NCBI GenBank assembly: GCA_036244855.1
Contig: BQKZ01000641.1
Span: forward strand, 24,683 to 88,682
DNA length: 64,000 nt
From: Temnopleurus reevesii
Taxonomy: Eukaryota; Echinodermata; Echinoidea; Temnopleuroida; Temnopleuridae
Direction: 5' to 3'
The position numbers and the translations under genes were made by a program. The notes under the pieces are model-generated. The model was not told where the DNA came from, made no database searches, and saw nothing but the letters and a program-made list of their open reading frames with translations. Positions 33,151 to 45,639 of this stretch are shown here, one piece after another (positions within the stretch are counted from its first letter, which is position 1; the number at the start of each line of letters is the position of its first letter).

Positions 33151-36100
33151 TGACATTCTAGGAACATGAGAAGGGAAACCGCACGATTTATGTGTTTGGT
33201 TCTCTACAACTCTACACAAGCTTGAGAGTTTAGGGAAGATAATATGTTTCATCTGTAGAAGAACCAAAACTAAGAAATGTTCATTGTATTTCATTCAATT
33301 GGTATCAAATAGTCATTTTCATTACTCTCTCCTTCATTCCCTTCCTGCCATTCTCTCTGAATTTGCTTCTTTATCATAAAGATGATAAAAAATAATAATG
33401 ACAATGCTTACATGGTGCTTTATATTTGTGTTTCTGAGTTCCTTGCTATTGGTGAACTAAATCATTATCAAAAGACATTAAATATGACAAATATATATTA
33501 TCAATCTATATGAATGCCTACCACACTAATTCTCCAAATAATTCACCTTTGTCTTTTAGAAACAATCCTTATCTTCATCATTGTAAGTATTATTTAAAAG
33601 ACAAATCCTAATTTGTACTATACTAATTCTGTCACATACAAAACACAGCTATAATTCACTACTTTATGCCTAAAAACCTAGCATATTTTCAATTTCAATT
33701 TTCTTGAAAAACAATAACACATGATCAAGAACAACAATCTTGAAGTTTTTAATGTTGAATTATGAAAAAAAAATCTTCAGTGACATAGCAGTGGGTCCAC
33801 TGTATTTTCAGTATACGACTCCCAGCCTTATGCACCTGTATCCCTGCAATGTGCACCTAACTACTAGATATAAAAGATGCACCTCTCTTTGGCTTTAATT
33901 ATTCATCATAATGGATCCTTCTACACTGGACATTATCATACTCATCCAACGTTATCTTTCAAGACATTCCACCGTTTCCAGCCATCAAGCCCATCCAAAG
34001 CCTCCTGTCTCCATGGCAACGTTTCACCGAGCCAAGCCGCCGCCAGATTAAAAATTCATAAGATGCGTGAAACTGACACGCAAATCTGCGCTCAGGTATG
34101 TCAGGTGCTTCTAACCTGTCATTCTCGGTGTAAAAAATTACAATTTTGTTCCTCCTTCTCTCATAAAATAATCAGAAAAGATGGAGGACCGTAAGCTATT
34201 ATGATTCATAAGCATGCATTCTTCTTGCATACCAAAGTGTCTAGGCATTGATAGGAATAGTGCTCGGTGACTGTAACAGGTTTTTATGAGGGCATATAAA
34301 ACTGCTGTCTGATTGTAGAGGACATACATTTTTAATCAAGTTTACGCTGCATACTGTACACAGATTTTTGCCAACACTCTACAATTTATATCTTTGTGAT
34401 AAACAATCGATGACAAATATTATTTTTGTGGAGTTACAATACACAAAGACACAGTTTTATATTACATATTTAGTGTTTATGATAATTAAATTATTTTCAT
34501 TTTTGTTTACCTTGATATTTCAAAGAAAAAGTCCAAAAAAAAATCTGAATAGAGATTAAGAACAGATGCTAACTCCATGTAAATATAATAATACAGGATA
34601 CTTTTAATGCGCCAGATTCCACATGAATAATGTGCTCATTAAGATTAAAAAAACTAGTTAAAAACTCATTAAGATTTTTTTTTCAAATACATGTAATACA
34701 ATATACGGAACACATATCTACTACAGACAGTGTTCAATTCATATTTTTATCATTTAAGTTTCCACTCATTGCTTAGATTTTAAAACATTCACTCGTACAG
34801 AGCATAAATGCAGATTTTGAGCATGTAAAGCATCTTGATTTTGCATTCCTAACTACATTATACCACAGTCATGGTGGAAAGAATACCATACACACAAATC
34901 AAACCATAACTAATGATTAATAACTTCCACGTTACACATGAGAGGCCAAACAAACAGATTCCACATCTTCAGAACAGATAGCCTACCCCCGCCCCCAGTA
35001 CGAGAATCCAATCACAGAGCAGACATTATGCATGCACCGTCACTTCAAAACAAACAGTGTATGATTCACTGCTACAGATCACATACAGTGCAGGGGGAAG
35101 CCTCGATATATATATACTGTCGTCTTTCGCATTCCAATAATATTTTTATCTATACACTGGAGAATAGATCATCTTCTTGACTTTTAGCAAAGTTGGCACT
35201 CTGAACTTAAAATTCTACTTAAAAACAATTGAAATATTTGATTAATGCTTGCCTGAATGTGTATACAAAACATGACATTCTCATTTTGGAGGGGATTGTT
35301 ATGCAGGAAGTGGGGAGATTTCTCAAAATTGTTAATTTGCAGCAAATTCTTTGAAAGTTCTTCTCATATGTCATAGAAGTCACATTTCTGTGTCATACTT
35401 TTGGAAGGGAAATCACTCGCATTGAGAGACTCCCTGGAAATTTAAAATGTCCTCTGTCAAATTGAAAGGCAGGTAGTTATCAAGAGTTTGAAATAATAGT
35501 TAACTCTTCTCCTGCAATCGGTATTCTTCGATATCTTTTAAGTGCCCAACTTTTGAAAATTTGAGCTGCTTTTGCATATTTTTATTCCTTTCACAAATTC
35601 TGCTGCAAGTGGTAAGGGACTGATTCTCAAATTTCCTTTCATTTACCTGACTTTCAAGAAAAGAAAGCTCTCATTCCCACTTTTTAATTTTCATGTGCTC
35701 AGAAAAAAAACAGACACTGGCACTCCTTCTCACTGCACATTTAGGGTTTTTAATAGAATCACTTCGAAAGCCGAGAATATCCTCCAGAATTTGGCATGTC
35801 ATTGGGTAACGGAATACTGGCCCTATTGGCAAAACAAATCATTCTGACTTCCCGCCCCTTTTCCCTCCATTATCTAGTTTTCCAAAGAGCCCTCTCGTAT
35901 TTCCATCCTCTTTACGACCGTGAACCTGACATTAATCTACCCCCTCTCAACCCCTCTTATATCCTAGTTTTGAAGAGGATATCTTTCTAAGGCCATGACA
36001 TTAACCTTGATGGGTATATTTGATGCCCAGGGCCTGCCCCTGTGACCCCATGGTCCCATATGGTTAAGAGAGCACTTAAAACTCTTCAATTCATTAATTC

Positions 36101-36237
36101 CAGTAATTCTATTTTTGTCGACCGCAAATATCTCGACTGGAAGTGGTGAAAGCGATCTCCTCATTCATTTTTTTGTTGTTGCTTAAAAACTTCTTTTTTC
36201 AAGGTGGTGGAGAAAGAACAAAAAAAAATGAATGAAA
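33151..36237. other. Non-coding DNA; exact X-box match at 34007
   Basis: No gene recognised. GTCTCCATGGCAAC at 34007-34020 fits the GTHNCCATRRNAAC X-box pattern. A possible SINE tail fragment lies near 33385-33420 (aataataatgacaatgctta). The 105-codon frame at 33877-34194 has no domain. The stretch 35780-36060 is slightly GC-richer. Confidence 0.35.
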
Positions 36238-36790
36238 AGAGAGATGAGTGAATATATTGATGGATTAACAGATGGATAGATGAATGATTGGATAAAAATG
36301 AATGAAAGAATAGACACATGGATGGATGAATGAATAAAGCACCATATGAATGAATTGAATGAACAAATAAATAAATGAATGAAGAAAGGAAGGAATGAAT
36401 AACTTAATATATAGATGAATCAATATATGGACACATATTGGGTGGATAGACAAATGAATATATGGACAGATGATTGATTGAATGAATGAACGAATGAAGG
36501 AATGAATGGATAGATGCATGGGTGCATGAATGTATGTGTGCATGTATTTATGTATATGTATATATGTATGTATGTATGTATGTATCTACATATACATGTA
36601 TGGGTGTATAATAATGTATGGATGTATGACTGAACTAATGCATGTATCTATGGATAAATAGAACAATAAATAAATGAAAGAACCAACAAATAATCAAATA
36701 GATGACAGTACAAAGAGTTATTATACAATTATTTAGGAAAGACTGAGTGATTGAATGAATGAATGGATAGCTTAACAGGAAGATAATAAG
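36238..36790 (+). repeat. Degenerate GAAT/GGAT tetranucleotide block with (ATGT)n
   Basis: Extended 'gaatgaat', 'ggatggat' and 'aaataaat' words, and a cleaner (TGTA)n run at about 36562-36585. The 92-codon reverse-strand frame is repeat-derived. Confidence 0.85.
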
Positions 36791-37711
36791 ATATCCATCA
36801 GTGACCCCAGGCATGTTCCCTTCTTTTTCTTTTTAGTCATCATTTTGACCCGGAGCAAAATTATTCTGAATATATGATTTCAAGAATCCTCAACAAGCAG
36901 CTAGCTTCCGCGCTCCGATTACCATCTTCCATTAGTAGAAATTACGCTCCGTTTCCCTCAACAATCCTTGTACAAATAATTAACCATGACAAATGAGATC
37001 TCCTTGACTTTCAATGAGCAAACTCTTCATGACATTCTATCTAAGATAATGGAAAAGATCTGCTAAAATCATGGAAGCGACCCACAAAATTTATGCGCAA
37101 GATACAACATAATATGTAAATTTACAAGGCCCTTCAAATTTTGCCATGATATGCTTTATTAACAAGCACCCACATACTTCAAATGTTCTTATTGAATTTT
37201 GTTTTTTCAAGACATAAAATACCAACAAGATATCAAATTATTTTGATCAGTAATAGGCAATATATTCCATTCCTTCTATTCGCTCTCATGCATTTACTGA
37301 CTTGAATGGCCAAGTTTTGTTTGAAATTTTGTCAAAATGAAAGGATTTTGGGAAAAATGAAAAAAAATATCTTAGCAAATGGAATTTAAACTATCACAAC
37401 ACAATCGATATAGACCCTGATGAAAATCTCATTAAGCATCCTAACCAAACTGTAGTTGCAAATAAGTCAGGTTTTTCAAAATATCTTAGTGATCGCGACC
37501 CTTCCGTGCTATTGCAAAAAATGTTTTGTCATTGATTTCATACATCCATAATTTACATGTGAAATGTTAATGAACCAGTAAAACCCATTTATGAGGCTCA
37601 TTTGAATGTATACATTGTTACAAACAACCTACGGTACAAGATACAAGATACAAGATACTTGCTTCAGAATGCAAAGATGCACAAAAATTTGATTTCCACT
37701 GGATTTAAGTT
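36791..37711. other. Non-coding DNA, no feature recognised
   Basis: AT-rich sequence with a short (ACAAGAT)n run near 37637-37658. Confidence 0.4.
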
Positions 37712-38190
37712 TAGCGATCAGAACACACCCTGTAAGTGCTACCAAACATGAAGCAAGTGTGAATACGCCTAATGTCACTTCTACAGAACTTTATCCATAT
37801 CATGCTGCACTCAGCCAGTGCCAGATGGTAGCCATGCTATAGCCAAGTAATAATGCACAGAGCGCTTAGAAACACTTTGTATTAAGGAGTGTATAATTGT
37901 TGTGTATTATTATTATTAAAGACAATCTGGCAATAAGAACAAATCTTGAAAGTGCTACTGAACATAAGGGAAGTGTGAATACACCTAACGTCACTTCTAC
38001 GACAATCTAGCAATGTGAACACACCCTGTAAGTGCTACCAAACATGAGGCAAGTATAAATATACCTAATGTCACTTCTCCAGACCCTGTAAGTGCTACAA
38101 CACCTATGGCTTGTGTGAACACATACATTGTCAACCCATCAAACAGTCCAGCAGTGAGAACAGACCCAGTAAGTGCTACCCCACTCTAGG
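37712..38190 (+). repeat. ~80-85-bp minisatellite interrupted by a SINE
   Basis: Units contain 'gaacacaccctgtaagtgct' then 'accaaacatgaggcaagtgt' and 'cctaatgtcacttctac'. They begin near 37721, 37937, 38017, about 38080 (shortened) and 38158. The 37721-37937 spacing equals one unit plus the inserted SINE. Confidence 0.85.
37787..37920 (+). mobile_element. SINE 3' fragment inserted in the minisatellite
   Basis: Carries 'atgctgcactcagcc', 'aagtaataatgcacagagcg' and an '(ATT)n' end at 37907-37917. These correspond to the body and tail of the 51954 SINE. The A and B boxes are missing. Confidence 0.75.
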
Positions 38191-38223
38191 CTAAGACATG
38201 TGATGCATTTCAGTCTAATACCA

Positions 38224-39200
38224 GCTGCAGGGCTCTGGTCTAAACACCTCTCTACCCCATTGATGGATAGGTGTTATCGTTGATAGTTTCAGGGGCTTCA
38301 ATGAAATGGTGAATGACTTACTTTCAATAACTTTTTTACTTTTTTTCGATATATTCCTATAATATCTCTCATTTTGTAGTATCTCCATTTTGGATGGCTG
38401 CTCAAATTGAGAGGGACTTTTGGTTATGTAAATGAATGCCTTTCTGACATCTAGAATGTCAAATCTAGCTGTTATAATTATAATATTATGATAATAATAA
38501 TAACACTTATAGAGCGCAGAAACTATGTTAATAAATTAAGCTGCAGGGCTCTGGTCTAAACACCTCTCTCCCATTGATTGATAGGTGTTATCGTTGATAG
38601 TTTCAGGGGCTTCAATGAAATGGTGAATGACTTACTTTCAATAACTTTTTTACTTTTTGCTTTCATATATTTCTATGAGTTATCTCTCAATTTGTAGTAT
38701 CTCCATTTTGAATGGCTGCTCAAATTGAGAGGGACTTTTGATTATTGAAAGTAATGCCTTTCTGACATTTAGAATGTCAAATCTAGCTTTTACAATTATA
38801 ATATTATGATAATAATAATAATACTTTATATAGAGCGCAGAAACTATGTTAATAAATTAAGCTGCAGGGCTCTGTTCTAAAACACCTCTACCCCATTGAT
38901 GGATAGGAATTATGGTTGATAGTTTGGGGGCTCCGATGAAATGGTGAATGACTTACTTTGAATGACTATTTTTGAATGACTTTGTAACTTTTTCTTATAT
39001 GTTTCTCTCAGATATCTCTCAGTTTGCAGTATCTCCATTTAAGTTGGCTGCTCAAATTGAGAGGGACACTTGATTACTGAAAGTAACGCCTTTTTGACAT
39101 TTAGAATGTCAAATTCATCTGCTATGATTATCATATAATAATAATAATAATAGATGCAATTTATATAGCGCACGTATCCACTCTGCTGAGTTTAACTTAT
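38224..39200 (+). repeat. Three tandem units of ~318 bp, each ending in a SINE-tail piece
   Basis: Units start 'gctgcagggctctg' at 38224, 38540 and 38861 and share 'ggtgaatgacttactttcaa', 'ggctgctcaaattgagaggg' and 'gacat(c/t)tagaatgtcaaat'. Each ends with '(AAT)n...ttatagagcgc', which is the reverse complement of the SINE 3' tail. The third unit is most diverged and ends at 39150-39200 with a longer tail piece. Confidence 0.9.
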
Positions 39201-39687
39201 TTAATTCATATAGACCATATTATCAAAACCTATCAATTTTGAGCATTGTCTAAAATAGAAAACAAAAAATGATGTTATGAATTTCACAAGTTTATTAAGC
39301 TATTAGGTTTACTATTTCTTAGGCTTTGTACATGGGTATAGACTATGACTTCTCTGGAACAATCCTGTTATTCTCATTTAAAATTTCACATGAATCATCA
39401 AAATACATTCAAATTCTTAGAATGAATATATTGAATGATTGAATATTGAATTTATATTGATTTCATGTATAACATAATTACATCCATATGTGTTTTTTTT
39501 AATGATAATCAAATCAACCTTAAATAATAGTAGATGCATCTGATAAAGCACTTTGCAAGTCTTTAATTTTAAATTGCAAGGATATTCTATTGAAAAAGGG
39601 TTGGCAATATTGTCTACAATTCTTTCCAAGAATGGGTCAAGATACGTATTATCTCCATGAAATGCACTTCCATTAATTACCACACAA
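39201..39687. other. Non-coding DNA; reverse open frame not accepted as a gene
   Basis: A 126-codon minus-strand frame (39417-39797) has an acceptor-like 'tttttatgttacag' just before it, but that signal lies in the terminal repeat of the adjacent MITE. No domain is recognisable. Confidence 0.4.
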
Positions 39688-39817
39688 GGGGCCTGTAACA
39701 TAAAAAAGATACAATTAATCCTGCAACTAATTGCATATCTTTGGTACACATTTTGCCATAGACTTACGATAAATATTAATTGTAAGTTTGATTGCATCTT
39801 TTATGTTACAGGCCCAA
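39688..39817. mobile_element. Small MITE with ~26-bp inverted ends
   Basis: Left 'aggggcctgtaacataaaaa' then 'agatacaat' (39688-39716). Right 'attgcatcttttatgttaca' then 'ggcccaa' (39791-39817). Together they form imperfect terminal inverted repeats around ~75 bp of non-coding sequence. Confidence 0.7.
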
Positions 39818-41736
39818 GGTGTAACTAATAGCACCTATTTTTCATTATTTAGAACCTGCCTACCCTGTAATACACCTCTTAATCACATTCATTATTCATA
39901 TCCCAGCGACGCCATTAGAGCCTTGAGACAAGTAACAAAAGTCAAAGTCAATTACTTCAACATCAGCGGCCACATTCATAACTGTGGTTGAAGATAATGG
40001 TGGCGCTTTCACTGATCAAATTGTATGCATTCATATTTTTTATGTTAATGATGATATTTGGGTAGAGTAAAACTATGCAAATCTAATAAAGAACACCATT
40101 TCCCTGGTATACAGGTCACTTGAATGATTTTGAGTTCTGAATTTGTCAAGAATATTCTAGAAATTAAAGAGGATTAATTATAAATGAATTATTAAAATAT
40201 CTACCTACAATTTTCTGAATATTACCTATATGGGTCATCATGATTATAGGCCAGTTACGAGTAGTAAATAGAAATCCAATTTTCTTTATAATTGATCATT
40301 TCAATTAAATAATTTCTTTCCTTCTTTTTGCAATTGGTCAATAACAAAATCTGAATCTTGATTGTTAATTTATTAAGATTAACAAATCACTTTTTCCTCT
40401 ACTTCCCCTCTCTGTCAACTGCTCTCTTTCCTTCTTCTCGCCCTCTCCCCTTAACGCTTTCCTCATTTATAAATCCCTTCCTTGCCCCCTTTCTTTCCCA
40501 TTCATTCTGTGTTATGAAACCTTTTGCCCAAATTTTTTTCTCCCATCTCTCATTTTCGTTGTCACCTCTCTAACTTCCCCTTCTACGTGTTATTGAGGTA
40601 GGAGGGGGTTCTAATACACTGTCCCCTCCCCCTGCTCCATATGTCTACACAGCGATCATTCATAGATCCAAGTTCAGCTACAGATCATTGAGGTAGGGAG
40701 GGGTCTCACTGTCAACTTGATTGCGTACATATTGATTCATTCATGGGTAAACTCTGCGTACACAGCTGCAATAGCTACCACAGTTTACATCAGTTCGGTG
40801 CGCCAAGTTTGCATATCGCTCATAGGATGGATAAAATATTGGTATCTACGGAAGAATGAAACGTATATGAACATCTAATCTCAATCGTATACTGCCCAGA
40901 TCCTGACTGCTTTTACTTTTAAAAAGATGGAAAGAGAGGAGTGTAAATGAGTGTCTGTGTGAAGGGGGGGGGGGGGTTGAGGTGTGAATGTAGTCAACTT
41001 TATTCTTTTTTTACAGAATGACCTGACAAGTAAAAAACAGCCTTTAACAATTTTGGCGCCCTCTGACGACAAATCTGAAACCTTTGAGGAGAATCGCTTC
41101 TAAAAATTTGGCGCCCTAAAACAGAAAGTTTGTGCCCCCTTTACAGCTCAATTATGTAACCTCACCTAATGCCTTCCAGTGGGGCTACCTCATAGACACC
41201 AGGATACACCAATGATAAAAATGGAAATATAAGAATGAGATCCAGAATAAGAAAAGATGAAAAATTCTTATCCTGAAGCAACATTCTATGACTAAGAATA
41301 ATCTGAGATGTGACATTAAGAAGCTGCTCAATAATACAACATTTTTAATAAATCTTTTAATCATATTTCTCTTGAAAAAAATGAGAAATGACATCCATGA
41401 AACATATTATACCTTCTCATATCTCCATTCCCAATCTCCAAATGTTCCCCGGACGTCATATCTAATAACATAGAGATTCAAGGTCAAGATCATGTTCACT
41501 TCTCTATGCATGAAATGTTTCGCTTTACCGACTGATCAGATGGGAACCATTGGAAAGGGTTTGGAATCGGTTGGGTTACAGCAAACCGATAGCAGGATTG
41601 TCAAACAGAGCTGAGCTCACTGGATTAATGGGATTGAGATGTGATACTGTACATTAGACAACATTTTCTTTTTCATATTAGGGGGAATCTTTTTCCAATT
41701 AGCTAATGAAGATACTTGGTTTTTATCTCTCTTTGC
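39818..41736. other. Non-coding DNA with pyrimidine stretch and paired E2F-like sites
   Basis: A C/T-rich stretch spans 40380-40590 and poly-G lies near 40968-40977. Two TTTGGCGCC words at 41052-41060 and 41107-41115 match an E2F core. No gene is seen. Confidence 0.35.
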
Positions 41737-42100
41737 CCATCTTGGTCTGTACTCCTCCTGCTGCTTTCGCTTCCTATTCCTCCTCGTTTTCCTCCTCCTG
41801 TCTCCTACTCCTCTTTCCTCCTCCAACTTCTTTTTCTCTTCCTTTTAATCGTCCTCATTTTCCTCCTCTTCCGTCTCCTCTGACTTTGACTTCTTCTTCC
41901 CTTTCTCCTTAGCCAGTTTCTATCCTCTTTTGTATCTTATCTTCTGTCTCTCATCTTCTGTTCCTCCTCTTCCATTTTACTCTCTCTCTCTCTACCCACG
42001 CTTGTATCCATATCTCTTTATCTCTGTCTTTCTTTCTACATCTCTATCTATCTCTCCCCCCCCCCCTTCTCTACCTCTCTCTGTACTTTTACTTTACTGG
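41737..42100 (+). repeat. Pyrimidine-rich tract with (CT)n, CTAT and poly-C
   Basis: C/T-rich from 41737, (CT)n at 41981-41994, poly-C near 42056-42066. Frames of 68-136 codons here are Ser/Leu/Pro-rich consequences. Confidence 0.85.
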
Positions 42101-43205
42101 GCTTTAAGCTCCTTTTATCCCAATCAACCTATAACTTTGACAAGGGGTATCTCTCTTCCCCTTTCTCATTATTCATCTCTTATCTTTCTCCACTTAAATT
42201 CAACATACATCTATCTCTTCCTCTTTCCATTCCTGAAACTCAGAATCCCTCTCCATTCCTCCATTGTCTCCGCTAATAATCCATTCATGAATGCTATAAA
42301 TCAGCCCTGTATGAATCACCATGCAGTATCCAGTGCATGAAGCAATTGATACAGCAATTAGAAATGTTGTTATGCATATCGGCCTTCAACTGTGTCCAAC
42401 TCCCATATCCCTTTTCCATTCAATTCTAACCTCAAAATATTTCAAATTCAAATATCACACATTCAAGGTTATCAATCATATTCTTCATGCACGGGTCATT
42501 TATCAAAAATATGAATTTTCATGACTTTGGCACTCATTTCACCGGTGCTAAATGGGACATGACAATTGGATACTACATTGGAATCATTAAATATTGTGCT
42601 CCGTCAAAGTCTCACAAGTATATAGGGTAGCGTTCATTTTTCATCATGCTCCGATTTCAAATATGGTAATGTTTCTCAATTATCACAGCTCCATAATGCC
42701 TCTAGTCACTGCCTGTTCAAAATGATGAAAAATATGAATCTCCTGCCAAAGTTCTTGAATGGTATATATCATACCTTTGTGAAATAGGGAACTTTGTTTA
42801 TCAAATACGTATAATATATGGGGGAGAGTGTTATAACATGGAAAATGAAATGAGGGGCTCTTTATGAATTCTTTAGAGGGTACGTATGTTTACATACTTT
42901 GAATTAACCTGAACAACAGATAAAACATCAATAGTTCTTAATCTTTAAGCTATCCTCCTATCTCTCTTTCTCTATCTACCTATCGATCAATCTTTTCATC
43001 TATCTCTCTATCTGCACATCTATCTACGCATCTATATATCAGCATAATATAAATTACATTCTTTTGGGATTTTGAATGATTAAAATCACTAAATGATGCT
43101 AAACTTAGAGTAAGAATTGAGAGCTAGCCAATTGAGCTCATAGTGACCTATTCTACTATTGGGATACTTAAAAAGCAACGTTCTCCATGATACATCACAT
43201 GCATG

Positions 43206-43260
43206 ATAATAATAAATAATAATAATAATAATAATAAACACAGCTTTTATAATGCACCAT
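43206..43260 (-). mobile_element. SINE 3'-tail fragment
   Basis: '(AAT)n' then 'aaacacagcttttataatgc' is the reverse complement of a SINE tail. It is absent at the equivalent place in the right copy (near 45185), so the site differs between copies. Confidence 0.55.
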
Positions 43261-43499
43261 CTATCTAATTGAACAAATTCCGAGGTGCAGAATCCTCACC
43301 ATGGAAACAAAAAGATGTGACAATGTGCCTTTTATCAAAATCTTTAAGATGCTCCAATCTAGGCGAGATTCGATGTTAGATTGATAGACTGTAAACAGAC
43401 CATTGATACGTATACAAGCCATAAACGCAGGCACTCTTGTACCGCTCACGGCCCTTGAGATATAGTTTAGGAGTATAGAGACCTTTTGAAGTTTAACTC

Positions 43500-43640
43500 T
43501 TGCTTTACCCCAACATTGATCAAGACTGATTAAGAGTGCGTTTCCTTGATGCTGTGAAAAAAATACTTGGGTAGGAATTGAATTGACTTCCTGATGGCTA
43601 GATAGCTATCTTACCACTCGACCATTGAGAAGCTTGATGT
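43500..43640 (-). mobile_element. tRNA-derived SINE, second family, minus strand
   Basis: Minus-strand A box TGGTCGAGTGG (43614-43624) and a weak B box AATTCAATTCC (43574-43584). Followed downstream on that strand by 'ttttttcacagcatc' and 'ggaaacgcact', shared with the copy at 45640-45830. Confidence 0.65.
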
Positions 43641-44952
43641 TTATGGCGGGTTTGATTTGTATAATGGTAGCAGGAACTGAATAAATACTAATAACTAGAT
43701 GAATCCTCGACCGCGCACGGTCAAAATTTATGCCTCCGCCATCGAGCAATCAGAAAGATACATTTATGTACGGCTTCTTCCATGCCATCAGAAATTAAAA
43801 ACATTTTACAAATTCTGGGCACTGCCACCTTTGACCCCATAAACCCAAAATCTCATAAGNCTCTCTCTCTCTCTAACCTCGCTTGTATCCATATCTCTTT
43901 ATCTCTGTCTTTCTTTCTACATCTCTATCTATCTCTCCCCCCCCCCCTTCTCTACCTCTCTCTGTACTTTTACTTTACTGGGCTTTAAGCTCCTTTTATC
44001 CCAATCAACCTATAACTTTGACACGGGGTATCTCTCTTCCCCTTTCTCATTATTCATCTCTTATCTTTCTCCACTTAAATTCAACATACATCCATCTCTT
44101 CCTCTTTCCATTTCTCAAACTCAGAATCCCTCTCCATTCCTCCATTGTCTCCGCTAATAATCCATTCATGAATGCTATAACTCAGCCCTGTATGAATCAC
44201 CATGCAGTATCCAGTGCATGAAGCAATTGATACAGCAATTAGAAATGTTGTTATGCATATCGGCCTTCAACTGTGTCCAACTCCCATATCCCTTTTCCAT
44301 TCAATTCTAACCTCAAAATATTTCAAATTCAAATATCACACATCCAAGGTTATCAATCACATTCTTCATGCACGGGTCATTTATCAAAAATATGAATTTT
44401 CATGACTTTGGCACTCATTTCACCGGTGCTAAATGGGACATGACAATTGGATACTACATTGGAATCATTAAATATTGTGCTCCGTCAAAGTCTCACAAGT
44501 ATATAGGGTAGCGTTCATTTTTCATCATGCTCCGATTTCAAATATGGTAATGTTTCTCAATTATCACAGCTCCATAATGCCTCTAGTCACTGCCTGTTCA
44601 AAATGATGAAAAATATGAATCTCCTGCCAAAGTTCTTGAATGGTATATATCATACCTTTGTGAAATAGGGAACTTTGTTTATCAAATACGTATAATATCT
44701 GGGGGAGAGTGTTATAACATGAAGAATGAAACGAGGGGCTTTTTATGAATTTTTTAGAGGGTATGTATGTTCACATACTTTGAATTAACATGAACAACAG
44801 ATAAAACATCAATAGTTCTTAATCTTTTAGCTATCCTCCCATCTCTCTTTCTCTATCTACCTATTGATCAATCTTTTCATCTATCTCTCTATCTGCACAT
44901 CTATCTACGCATCTATATATCGGCAAAATATAGATTACATCATTAATGATGT

Positions 44953-44988
44953 AAACATCAAGCTTAAACATCATTAAGCTTGATGTTT
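44953..44988. repeat. Perfect 15-bp hairpin within a local rearrangement
   Basis: AAACATCAAGCTTAA (44953-44967) pairs with 44974-44988 around 6 bp. It is flanked by multiple 'tagattacatcat' direct repeats and looks like a template-switch product. Confidence 0.8.
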
Positions 44989-45424
44989 AGATTACATCAT
45001 CATATAGATTACATCATTATTAATCTATATCGGCAAAATATAGATTACATCATTTTGGAACGATTGAATCACTAAATGACGCTAAACTTCTAGTAAGAAT
45101 TGATAGCTATCCAATTGAGTTCATTGTAACCTATTACTCATATTAGGATACTTCAAAAGCAATGTTTTCCAGGATACATTGCAGGCAATATATTCATAAC
45201 CATGGGAACGAAAAGATGTGACAAAGTGCCTTTGATCAGAATCTTGCCCTCTTTAAGATGTTCCAATCTAGGCGAGATTCAATGTTAGATTGATGGAGTG
45301 TAAACATACCATTGATACGTATACAAGCCATAAACGCAGGCACTCTTGTACCGCTCACGGCCCTCGAGATATAGTTTGCAATCAAAGACCTCTAACGGGT
45401 AAGTCTTGCCTTTCCCCAACATGG

Positions 45425-45541
45425 ACAAACACCTATTGACAGTACATTTCGGAGATGAAAAGAAAAACCACAGGCACACCCAGGTAGGAATCAAACCCAC
45501 GACCTCCTGATAACTGAACAGGTGTCTCATCACTAGACCAC
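45425..45541 (-). mobile_element. tRNA-derived SINE, second family, minus strand
   Basis: Minus-strand A box TGGTCTAGTGA (45530-45540) and B box GGTTTGATTCC (45487-45497). It lies head-to-head with the plus-strand copy starting near 45642. Confidence 0.75.
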
Positions 45542-45639
45542 TGAGAAGCTTGATGTTTATGGCAATTTTTAATAGCAGCAGGTACTATGTAAATATCAAC
45601 AAAAATACAAATCAAAATCTCCACGAATATCCATATTCT

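Larger units (their letters stand above)
41980..43640. repeat. Left copy of the segment duplicated across the N at 43860
   Basis: The match to 43861-45560 is offset by exactly 1881 bp over the first ~900 bp, with very few substitutions. Similarity continues with indels and rising divergence to the 'gagaagcttgatgtttatgg' anchor (43627; 45544). Confidence 0.8.
43861..45560. repeat. Right copy of the duplicated segment
   Basis: See 41980-43640. This copy carries an extra ~110 bp around 44936-45050 made of repeated 'tagattacatcat' words and a perfect hairpin, not present in the left copy. Confidence 0.8.

Noticed and set aside
33877..34194. 105-codon plus-strand frame with His/Ser/Cys-rich peptide
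   Set aside because: No recognisable domain, no signal peptide pattern, and no splice or promoter context.
39417..39797. 126-codon minus-strand frame with an acceptor-like site, possible exon
   Set aside because: The acceptor belongs to a MITE end, no clear donor is visible, and the peptide is unrecognised.
42321..42524. 67-codon frame conserved at 44202-44405
   Set aside because: Conserved only because the whole segment is duplicated. Flanking non-coding sequence is equally similar.
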